Shown piece after piece: positions 15,977 to 21,792 of a DNA stretch of 21,792 nt (its first letter is position 1; each line of letters begins with the position of its first letter). The position numbers were made by a program, and so were the translations under genes. Under the pieces are notes generated by a model. That model had not been told where the DNA came from. It did no database searches and worked only from the letters and a program-made list of their open reading frames with translations. This DNA is from a virus: positions 1-21,792 of IMG/VR virus record IMGVR_UViG_3300029990_000062; one strand, given 5' to 3'.

Positions 15977-16001
15977 ATGCGACTCCCCGCGCTCACCCGA
16001 T

Positions 16002-16009
16002 AAAGGAGG
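16002..16009 (+). promoter_or_regulatory. strong ribosome binding site
   Basis: AAAGGAGG, the best match to anti-Shine-Dalgarno in the window, lies 6 nt before ATG 16016. It suggests high translation of the small tail protein. Confidence 0.75.
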
Positions 16010-16015
16010 ACCACC

Positions 16016-16372
16016 ATGGCAAGCACCCTCTCCAACAACGGCAAGCACGCCGCCCTCGACGGCCTGGCCGCGGTCGCGGTCTATGCCTCGCTCCACACAG
16101 ACGACCCCTCGACGACGGGCGCCAACGAGGTCGCCGGCGGGTCGCCCGCCTACGCCCGCAAGGCGGCGGCCTGGGCGGCGGCCTCCGGCGGCAGCGTCGC
16201 GCTCGCGGCGACCCTTCCGGTCTTCGACGTGCCGGCGGGGACGACCGTCAAGTACGTCGGCCTGTGGTCGGCCCTGACGACGGGGACGTTCTACGGTGCC
16301 TGGGACGTGACGGATGAGGCGTACGTGGCGCAGGGCACCTACACGGTCGCGTCCGGTTCCGTCTCGCTTTGA
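16016..16372 (+). CDS. small tail protein
   Basis: This 118-residue protein is of a type often found among tail genes of phages of Actinomycetota. The opening LSNNGKHAALDGLAAVAVYASLHTDDPSTTGANEVAGGSPAYARKAAAW is characteristic. The second half is beta-rich: LAATLPVFDVPAGTTVKYVGLWSA, then FYGAWDVTDEAYVAQGTYTVA. It probably forms part of the tail tip or a fibre, judging only from this recurring gene neighbourhood; its precise role is not known to me. The strong ribosome site implies many copies. It is separated by 39 nt from the spike and 32 nt from the hub gene. Confidence 0.75.
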   Translation: MASTLSNNGKHAALDGLAAVAVYASLHTDDPSTTGANEVAGGSPAYARKAAAWAAASGGSVALAATLPVFDVPAGTTVKYVGLWSALTTGTFYGAWDVTDEAYVAQGTYTVASGSVSL

Positions 16373-16404
16373 TCCACCGGGGGCGGAACCCATGATGGGG
16401 TGAC

Positions 16405-19400
16405 ATGAGCACCTTCTCCGACCTCGTCCTCGCGACCGCCGACCTGGTCGCCTACTACCGGCTCGGCGAGCCGTCCGGCACGGCGGCGGTCGACGCGGTC
16501 GCGGCCTCTGACGGCACCTATGTCGGCTCCCCGACGCTCGGTGAGCCGAGCCTGGTCGTCGGCGAGACGGGGACGGCGGTCGCCTTCGACGGGTCGACGC
16601 AGCACGTCGTGCTGCCTGACGCCCTTCGGCCCACGAGCGCGTTCTCGTGGGTCGTCTGGGTCAAGACCTCCACCTGGAACGCTCCCGGCTTCCTGATGGG
16701 CGACATCGACTACTCGGGCGGCATGGGCCGCTTCGTCGGGTGCTACCTGCGGATCGAGGCCGATGGCAGGCCGCAGTTCAGCGTCGAGACGCCCGCCATC
16801 GAGGCGGCCGGCGCCATCGCGGCTGGTGCGGCACACATGATCGTCGGGACCTACGACGGGGCGGACGCGCGGCTGTACGTCAACGGAGCACTCGCGGCCG
16901 GTCCGACCGCCGTCCCGACGCCGACCGCCGCGTCGACGTTCTACGCTGGAGCCGCCTATGGCGGCAACTACCACTGGGCGGGGACCCTCGACGATCTCGC
17001 CCTGTTCAGCCGAGCCCTGACCGCCGGTGAGGTCGCGGCCCTCTTCGTCGCAGGCAGCAAGAACGTCAGCGCGGCGGCCGGGGCCATCGCCATCACGCAG
17101 TCGTTCGCCGCAGTCGGCGGGAAGAGCGCGATCGGGGCCGCCACGCTCATCGCCTCGCCCGCGCTGTCCGCAGTCGGCGGGAAGGGAGGGGCAGGCGCCG
17201 GCACGCTGGCCACCGCATCCTCCCTGTCAGTGGTCGGCTCCATCGAGTGTTGGGTCACGGAGCCCGATGGGACCTACATCACCCACCTGGACCGCAGCGA
17301 AGAGTCGCCCTTCCGGCGCTTCGCGTTCAGCGTCGAACGCAGCGCAGCCGGCGCTGGCTCGTTGGAGTACGCGACCCCGAACGCGCTCCTCGACGAGACT
17401 CCCACGCTGTTCGACCAGGGCAACCTGGTCTGGATGAGGTACCGCGGGTGCACCGTGACCTGGGTCATCGAGCAGGTCACCCGTGCGCTCGGCGGAGAGC
17501 AGATCGATTGGGTCCAGGTGTCCGGGCGGGGCGCCCTCCAGCTGCTCGCGGACCGCCTGATCTGGCCCGACGGGTTCAGCGAGGACGACCTGGACCCCTC
17601 GGTCTGGTCGGGGCCGGGCGTGCTCACGACGACGCTGGCGGCCACGGCTGCCGCGGACCAGCGGCGCATCGTCGTGGTCGACGGCGACCGCCTGCGCGAG
17701 GGCCAGAAGGTAACGGTCAGCGGTGGCGGCCACTCGCAGACCAGCCACATCCGGCGGATGCGCGTCCGGGAGAGCGACGACCGCTGGGTGCTGACGCTGG
17801 GCGCGGACCTCGCCTTCGCCTACACGGCCGGGTCCGACGTCACCCGCCACGGCCCGGCGTTCGTGGCCACGACGCTCACGGCGGCCGTGGTCGCGGGCAA
17901 GCGGCATCTCCACGTCGACAGCGCCAAGCGGCTCCACCCCGGCCAGAAGGTGCTCATCTCCAGCGGCATCGTGGGCGAGCACGCCATCGTGCGCGAGGTC
18001 GAGCACGTCCGGGCGAAGAGCGCCGACAGCACGCCGACGGAGACGAGCTCGGCGAGCGGCCAGCGCAAGGTCGTCATCGGTGGCAAGCACTTCAGCGTCG
18101 GCCAGACGGTCACGATCACCGGCGGCGGTCACAGCGAGAGCCACGTCGTCTCGGACCGGGTGCTCACGGACACCTCGCCGCTGCGCCACCGGCTCGTGCT
18201 CGACGGCGACCTCGCGCACACCTACGCCGCAGGCGCCACCGTCTCGCGCACCTCGGTCGCCGAGTCCTGGACCGTCACGCTCCGGCGACCGCTCCAGCAC
18301 GGGTTCCCCATCGGCGCCGATGTGTCGCGTCCCTCCGACCAGTGGCGGACCGTCGTGGGCCAGGCCGCCGGCGAGATGCTGTGGGACCTCATCGACGAGA
18401 GCAACGCCCGATTCACGACGCCGATCGCCCAGGGGACCATCGAGACGGACCCCGAGGACGATGACCAGTGGACGCAGCGGTTCCGGTTCGACACCCTGCT
18501 GGACGTCGTGGAGGCGGTCACGAACGCCTACGGCGACGTGCGGATGGACGGCCTCACGTTCCGCTACCTGGTCGACCCGGGCACCGATCGCTCGGCTGAC
18601 GTCATCTTCGAGGAGGGCGCGGACATCCGCCGCGTGGAGCGCGACCGCGACTGGCGCGAGGCGGTCACATGGGTCGTCGCGGAGGGCGTCGGCGAGGGCG
18701 TCCGCGCCAAGCTCGCGGTGTCGGCGGATGACACGGCGACGCGCCGGCGCGAGGGCTACCTCGACGCCCACGACGCGACGAACCTGCCGATGCTCGAGGC
18801 GGCCGCCGATGCCGCCCTGGCGGAGAACGGGCCCCGCGATGTGCTGGCGCTCGACGTGACCGAGGAGCGGTACGCGGCGTTCACCGACTACGACGTCGGC
18901 GACTGGATCCGGGCCGCCGCCCCGTCCCGCGCCGTCGACGAGCTCATGCGGGTCGTCGCCATCTACGTCGCGGAGACCGACGACGAGCAGACGCGGGTGT
19001 CGCTCGACGTCAACAGCAGGCGCACCGAGTGGCTGCTGGAGCTGGACCGCGCCCAGCAGGCGTCGAAGCGCACCCTCGGCGTCAACAGCCGGCAGCCCCA
19101 GGGCCAGCTCGTGCCGTTCACCTTCAGCGGTTCCGGCGTGTTCGACGAGGACGAGGCGATGGAGACGTTCCTCCACCTGCCCGACCGCGCGTTCCTCGTG
19201 GCCGAGGTCACCGCGAACATCCAGCTGCGCCGGTTCTGGGCGACCGCTCGGAGCGCGGCTGGCGGTGGCGGCAGCACGGCGACGTCGGGATCGTCGAGCG
19301 CGTCCACGACGGCGACCGATGGTGCCGACACGCGGACGAGCTCGACCAAGGCATCCACCTCGCCGACCACGACCGGGTCGCTGGAATCGACCGATCACTG

Positions 19401-19917
19401 GCACACCATGTTCAGCTTCATGAGCGACACGCCGGGAGGATGGGAGGCTGACAAGTGGATCGACGGCAACAGCCACTACGTGGACCTCAACGCTGCCACG
19501 AGTGCCAGCCTGGAGACCACCACCACAGCCGTCCCGCACCACCATGACGTCACGATCGGGGCGCACAGCCACACGGTCGACATCCCGAACCACACCCACG
19601 GGATGGCCCACACCCACGGCGTGGCCATCCCCAGCCACACGCACGGCCTGGTCTACGGCACCTATGCCGAGACGCTGCCCGCGTCCTGGGCGGTCAAGGT
19701 GTACGTCGACCAGCTCGACGGCAGCTCGTGGACGAACGTCTGGACCAGCGCGACGGTCGCGGATCCTGATCAGTTCGTGGAACTGGACCTGACGGCCGTC
19801 ATCGCGGAGCCCGGATCCTGGCGCATCCGCGTCAGGTCGGTTGCGGGCCAGCCGAACAACGGACGTCTGGCGTGCGACGTCTGGGGTGTGGTGCTGGCGG
19901 GATTGGAAAGCTCGTAG
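16405..19917 (+). CDS. tail hub (Siphovirus Gp37-like) with N-terminal LamG and C-terminal His-x-His region
   Basis: This 1170-residue multidomain tail-tip protein has the following parts. Residues about 8-218: LamG/concanavalin-like lectin domain (LVAYYRLGEPSG, AVAFDGSTQHVVLPD, IVGTYDGADARLYVNG, GTLDDLALFSRALTAGEV). Residues about 222-283: three roughly 20-residue Ala/Gly repeats. Residues about 278-890: hub of the Gp37-like type (SIECWVTEPDGTYITHLDRS, GALQLLADRLIWP, LLDVVEAVTNAYGDVRMDG), interrupted at about 405-620 by three beta modules. Residues about 953-995: Ser/Thr linker. Residues 998-1080: six His-x-His units. The end is a beta-strand domain (WAVKVYVDQLDGSSW, RIRVRSVAG). Hubs plug the tube and link it to receptor-binding parts. 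The start ATG 16405 has only a weak GGGGTG upstream. It is the last + strand gene in the window. Confidence 0.85.
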   Translation: MSTFSDLVLATADLVAYYRLGEPSGTAAVDAVAASDGTYVGSPTLGEPSLVVGETGTAVAFDGSTQHVVLPDALRPTSAFSWVVWVKTSTWNAPGFLMGDIDYSGGMGRFVGCYLRIEADGRPQFSVETPAIEAAGAIAAGAAHMIVGTYDGADARLYVNGALAAGPTAVPTPTAASTFYAGAAYGGNYHWAGTLDDLALFSRALTAGEVAALFVAGSKNVSAAAGAIAITQSFAAVGGKSAIGAATLIASPALSAVGGKGGAGAGTLATASSLSVVGSIECWVTEPDGTYITHLDRSEESPFRRFAFSVERSAAGAGSLEYATPNALLDETPTLFDQGNLVWMRYRGCTVTWVIEQVTRALGGEQIDWVQVSGRGALQLLADRLIWPDGFSEDDLDPSVWSGPGVLTTTLAATAAADQRRIVVVDGDRLREGQKVTVSGGGHSQTSHIRRMRVRESDDRWVLTLGADLAFAYTAGSDVTRHGPAFVATTLTAAVVAGKRHLHVDSAKRLHPGQKVLISSGIVGEHAIVREVEHVRAKSADSTPTETSSASGQRKVVIGGKHFSVGQTVTITGGGHSESHVVSDRVLTDTSPLRHRLVLDGDLAHTYAAGATVSRTSVAESWTVTLRRPLQHGFPIGADVSRPSDQWRTVVGQAAGEMLWDLIDESNARFTTPIAQGTIETDPEDDDQWTQRFRFDTLLDVVEAVTNAYGDVRMDGLTFRYLVDPGTDRSADVIFEEGADIRRVERDRDWREAVTWVVAEGVGEGVRAKLAVSADDTATRRREGYLDAHDATNLPMLEAAADAALAENGPRDVLALDVTEERYAAFTDYDVGDWIRAAAPSRAVDELMRVVAIYVAETDDEQTRVSLDVNSRRTEWLLELDRAQQASKRTLGVNSRQPQGQLVPFTFSGSGVFDEDEAMETFLHLPDRAFLVAEVTANIQLRRFWATARSAAGGGGSTATSGSSSASTTATDGADTRTSSTKASTSPTTTGSLESTDHWHTMFSFMSDTPGGWEADKWIDGNSHYVDLNAATSASLETTTTAVPHHHDVTIGAHSHTVDIPNHTHGMAHTHGVAIPSHTHGLVYGTYAETLPASWAVKVYVDQLDGSSWTNVWTSATVADPDQFVELDLTAVIAEPGSWRIRVRSVAGQPNNGRLACDVWGVVLAGLESS
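17108..17184 (+). repeat. direct repeat of 17 nt with 60-nt period in the hub linker
   Basis: The 17-mer CCGCAGTCGGCGGGAAG occurs at 17108-17124 and again at 17168-17184, exactly 20 codons apart. At protein level three imperfect copies are seen, centred on FAAVGGKS, LSAVGGKG and LSVVGS, each preceded by an Ala/Gly/Thr run. This indicates recent duplication of a flexible linker unit between lectin and hub domains. Confidence 0.8.
17623..18260 (+). repeat. three tandem beta modules inside the hub gene
   Basis: The three modules share a core at residues 433 (GQKVTVSGGGHSQ), 513 (GQKVLISSGIVGEH) and 566 (GQTVTITGGGHSE). Two of them begin with an LTTT/ATTLTA strand, and two end in F/H-x-YTAG or TYAAG followed by a V-S/T-R strand. 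The pattern is repeated at protein level; the DNA is diverged. Boundaries are approximate. Confidence 0.65.
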
Positions 19918-20308
19918 CGGTCATCGACCGCGGCCAGGGCGGCAGGACCATGGAGCCATTGACCGTGCTTGTCGTCCTCATCCACGATGTCGGTGCGGTG
20001 CTGCATCGTCCTCGTCGAGAGGCCCGGCTCGGTGGTCGCTCGACGGTGACCATCGGCGGTGCCGCGCGCATCTCGCGGCGGTCGTCCATCCAACCGGGCG
20101 GCCGCCTCTTCACGTCGCCGACCCCGATCACGAGGAGTACGCTGCGCGGGACCGACGCCCGGCGGAGGAGCCCCACCCTCGCGGGGGCGAGAACAGGTGA
20201 TCGCTGGGCGTCGGTCACCGGCCGCAGCGACGCCCGGCCGACCACCCAGCCAGGTGGGAGCGCGGCGTGCATCTGGTCCCAGGCGGCCGCGAGGGCGGGG
20301 TCGGTCAA
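19832..20308 (-). CDS. doubtful open frame, possible small gene at the end of the minus operon
   Basis: This frame has 158 codons from a TTG at 20308, reading TDPALAAAWDQMHAALPPGWVVGR, which resembles the N-terminus of small hypothetical proteins I recall from GC-rich bacteria. Codon third positions stay GC-rich to about 20040. After that the frame becomes Arg/Ser/Pro/Thr-rich, while a neighbouring minus frame looks better (TMQHRTDIVDEDDKHGQW). It also overlaps the last 86 nt of the tail hub gene on the other strand. It may be a decayed or frameshifted gene, or only the first 90 codons may be real. The start codon lies 43 nt after the lipoprotein stop, with no clear ribosome site. Besides this frame, region 19918-20351 holds only a CTCGC-GGGG-GCGAG hairpin at 20178-20191. 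Confidence 0.3.
   Translation of the reverse strand: MTDPALAAAWDQMHAALPPGWVVGRASLRPVTDAQRSPVLAPARVGLLRRASVPRSVLLVIGVGDVKRRPPGWMDDRREMRAAPPMVTVERPPSRASRRGRCSTAPTSWMRTTSTVNGSMVLPPWPRSMTATSFPIPPAPHPRRRTPDVRCSAGPQPT
19917..19931 (+). terminator. short hairpin right after the tail hub stop
   Basis: GCGGTC-ATC-GACCGC forms a perfect 6-bp stem with a 3-nt loop, beginning at the last base of the hub stop codon and lying between convergent gene groups. That is where a terminator is expected. There is no T-tract on either strand, so intrinsic termination is uncertain. Confidence 0.25.
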
Positions 20309-20351
20309 GACGGCTCAGGGAAGAGCTGGGAGATCCCGTGTGACGCTGAGG

Positions 20352-20681
20352 TCACGGTGCGCGTGCCGGGTCCTTGCAGAGTGCGGTATCCGCCAGCGAT
20401 GACTCCAGGCAGCGACCGCCGAGGAAGTCCAGTGGAACGACCTCGCTGCCGTGCGCCTTGGGGTGTGCAGCCCACGCCGCTTGCCACTCCGTCACCGTCG
20501 CGCAAAGCCTGACCGCCGGGTCCAAAGACTCGACGCCCTGACCTCCACCGGCTGCATTCTCGGCTGTCTTGAATGCCGCGTCGCATGCCGCGGTGACGCC
20601 TGCCGGGAGCGAGGATCCGCAGGCACCCAGACCCAGCGCGGCAAAGGCGATCGCCGTGACCATGGCCAGTGCTCGCCGCAT
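20352..20681 (-). CDS. small Cys-containing lipoprotein
   Basis: This 109-residue protein starts at ATG 20681, which shares one base with the stop of the upstream gene (TGATG), so the two are coupled. The N-terminus is a lipoprotein signal: two Arg, a hydrophobic stretch ALAMVTAIAFAALGL, and a lipobox LGAC with Cys21. The mature part contains four further Cys, enough for two disulfides. It carries the pattern ESLDPAVRLCATVTEWQAAWAAHP followed by VVPLDFLGGRC and ALC. I recall similar small domains in lipoproteins of Actinomycetota, function unknown. It should sit on the outer face of the host membrane. Its place next to a phage regulator suggests a conversion or superinfection-exclusion gene, which is inference. 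Confidence 0.75.
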   Translation of the reverse strand: MRRALAMVTAIAFAALGLGACGSSLPAGVTAACDAAFKTAENAAGGGQGVESLDPAVRLCATVTEWQAAWAAHPKAHGSEVVPLDFLGGRCLESSLADTALCKDPARAP

Positions 20682-21265
20682 CAGCCCCCTCCGATGGAGA
20701 GGTCGAGTCGCCAGCCCTGGGCGTCCATCTCCGCGCGCGAGTAGGTCGGGCCACCCCGGTCGGCGATGCCCACGGCGTAGAACGACGCATCCGGGACCTC
20801 CGGGATGTCGTAAGGGAAGGTGCACTGTCCATGCTTGCCAGTGGACGGCTTCCCGACCCCCAGGCGGCCGGTGGCCAGGAGCGATCCGTCACCATCCCGC
20901 ACCGACACGAGCGCCCCCTCGGCGATGTCGGCGAACGCGTCTCGGCCCCAGCAGACGCCATCGGCGAGGGTCCAGGTGGCGTATCCGCTGTCCCACCTGA
21001 TCTCGACGCTTCCGCTCAGGTCGTGCGTGGCCGCCGGGCTCGGTTGGCCGGCACTCGCGCAGAGCGCGGGGTCCGCCACAATCGCGAAGGAGGCATCTCC
21101 GGCGGCGATCGCGGTCCCGAGAGACACCGGGTCCCAGCCGGATCCGGGAGCCTGGCCGATGACAGCGACGCAAAGCATCGTCGTCGGTTGCTGGCCGACC
21201 GCGGAGGACGTCGGCACCACCAGTGACAGCGCCAAGGCGATGACGATCACGATCCGGATCCTCAC
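20681..21265 (-). CDS. secreted protein with signal peptide
   Basis: This 194-residue protein starts at GTG 21265 behind AAGGGGGG (21270-21277, 4 nt spacing). The open frame extends right to 21400 but lacks a better start. The signal peptide is RIRIVIVIALALSLVVPTSSA, with cleavage expected near Ala/Gly 22-24 and no lipobox. The mature protein has four Cys, in LCVAV, ALCAS, GVCWG and GQCTF. The last third (LVSVRDGDGSLLATGRLGVGK, CTFPYDIPEVPDASFYAVGI, TYSRAEMDAQGWRLDLSIGG) resembles a small beta-sandwich domain seen in secreted proteins and lipoproteins of Actinomycetota, function unknown. The middle segment VEIRWDSGYATWTLADGVCWG looks like a second beta domain. It forms an operon with the lipoprotein gene. 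Confidence 0.75.
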   Translation of the reverse strand: MRIRIVIVIALALSLVVPTSSAVGQQPTTMLCVAVIGQAPGSGWDPVSLGTAIAAGDASFAIVADPALCASAGQPSPAATHDLSGSVEIRWDSGYATWTLADGVCWGRDAFADIAEGALVSVRDGDGSLLATGRLGVGKPSTGKHGQCTFPYDIPEVPDASFYAVGIADRGGPTYSRAEMDAQGWRLDLSIGGG

Positions 21266-21443
21266 GGGACCCCCCTTGTTGACAACCTGTGGACCGTCAG
21301 AAGCGTCCCGGCCGTATTTCGTGGACAGAGACTCTTGACCCCTCTGGCCGACCGGAGCACGCTTGCGCGCTCGACTGGGAGCACCCAGCGCCGGCACCAA
21401 CGGAGGTCCGGCGTCATGGGACCAGTCACCGATCCTGTCGAGG
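21266..21443. other. 178-nt gap between regulator and secreted-protein operon
   Basis: This gap should hold the leader of the secreted-protein operon and the end of the regulator transcript. I see a short inverted repeat, GTTG-A-CAAC, at 21278-21286, next to the ribosome site of the secreted gene. There is a TTGACA hexamer on the + strand at 21279-21284 without a matching -10. No convincing promoter or gene is visible on either strand. Confidence 0.3.
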
Positions 21444-21792
21444 TCATGCTGCGCCGCGTGCTGCGGTTGGTCGACGAGGGCCTACGCGCTCGTCTAGCAG
21501 CGCCTCCAGCCGAGGCTCCAACTGCGCCAGGATCGTCTCCATCGCCTGAGCGCTCAGCGCCGGAGCCGGTTCGTCCCCGTCCATCGCAGCCACGATCGCC
21601 GAGCGCCTGACGCCGAATGCTTCCGCCAACGCGCGGAGGTGGGCCAGACTCGGCTCGCGTTCGTCCCGGAACCATTCGTACATGGTCTCGGCCGTGGTGT
21701 TGATGGCCACCGCAAGTCCCCGGATGCCGCCCCGCTTGCGGTCCCAGTGGTCATCGACATAGGCGCGCAGACGGCTCCCGGTCGTGTCCGGT
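21444..21792 (-). CDS. XRE-like helix-turn-helix regulator, 5' end outside the window
   Basis: The minus-strand frame ending at 21444 is open to the right edge. A start at GTG 21710 would cut the DNA-binding domain. Reading on to the edge gives SRLRAYVDDHWDRKRGG, then IRGLAVAINTTAETMYEWF as helices 2-3, then SLAHLRALAEAFGVRRSAIVAAMDG. This is a complete XRE/Cro-C1-type arrangement, so the true start probably lies beyond base 21792. The C-terminal part, METILAQLEPRLEALLDER, could be a dimerising coiled coil. It lies upstream of the secreted-protein operon on the same strand and could be an immunity repressor or a host-type regulator. The HTH class is clear; its targets are unknown. Confidence 0.7.
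   Translation of the reverse strand, partial: PDTTGSRLRAYVDDHWDRKRGGIRGLAVAINTTAETMYEWFRDEREPSLAHLRALAEAFGVRRSAIVAAMDGDEPAPALSAQAMETILAQLEPRLEALLDERVGPRRPTAARGAA

Noticed and set aside
14192-16393. 733-codon minus frame opposite the spike and small tail protein
   Set aside because: It spans two well-supported + strand genes and has the composition of a shadow frame.
17227-19644. 805-codon minus frame opposite the tail hub
   Set aside because: Low-complexity composition, no recognisable domain, and a strong hub gene on the + strand.
20178-20191. CTCGC-GGGG-GCGAG hairpin as terminator
   Set aside because: Short stem, no T-tract, and it lies within a possible minus-strand frame; chance is likely at this GC content.
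19872-20402. + strand open frame after the hub
   Set aside because: No domain, Arg/Ser/Thr-rich, overlaps the hub end, and no good ribosome site; the opposite strand reads better.
21279-21284. TTGACA hexamer on the + strand as a -35 promoter element
   Set aside because: No acceptable -10 at 16-18 nt and no + strand gene follows within the window.
1-21792. CRISPR array, tRNA, rRNA, insertion sequence, integrase or attachment site
   Set aside because: I found no repeat-spacer pattern, cloverleaf, transposase motif or recombinase catalytic pattern on either strand.

Overview
The window is a strongly GC-rich stretch of a tailed phage or prophage with a siphovirus-type, HK97-like structural module. 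Genes are packed head to tail with 1-4 bp stop/start overlaps, and several start with GTG. Base composition, overlap style and the small secreted-protein types at the right end suggest an Actinomycetota-like host, or a GC-rich Chloroflexota one. The sequence alone does not settle the host, and no integrase, attachment site or tRNA is visible here.

Left to middle, all on the + strand. At 1-4043 lie the tail end of an upstream gene, the large terminase subunit, a 66-residue two-helix membrane protein, the portal and an HK97-type prohead protease. At 4117-7781 are the major capsid protein with a delta-like N-terminal domain, a probable head fibre/decoration protein, a small unknown, and the neck series (head-tail adaptor, head closure, tail terminator). 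At 7881-12683 are a small unknown, the tail tube, a tail assembly chaperone whose coding signal changes frame (a -1 frameshift candidate), an HK97 gp10-like protein in an unexpected position, and the tape measure protein. At 12680-19917 are the distal tail protein, a beta-helix tailspike, a small tail protein, and a 1170-residue tail hub with an N-terminal LamG-like lectin domain and a C-terminal His-x-His array. A recurring small beta module appears once in the tail tube, once in the spike and three times in the hub.

Right end, on the - strand. At 19832-21792 transcription converges on the tail operon. From the right edge leftwards come an XRE-type helix-turn-helix regulator whose 5' end lies beyond the window, a secreted protein with signal peptide, an overlapping small lipoprotein, and a doubtful reading frame. 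This looks like an immunity/lysogenic-conversion edge rather than a lysis cassette. No endolysin was recognised anywhere in the window.

Together the + strand genes package DNA (terminase, portal), build and mature the head (protease, capsid, fibre), join the head to a non-contractile tail, and form a baseplate with probable sugar-binding or sugar-cleaving functions. The most interesting points are the chaperone frame switch, the shared beta module, the LamG-hub-HxH architecture, and the secreted protein pair next to the regulator.
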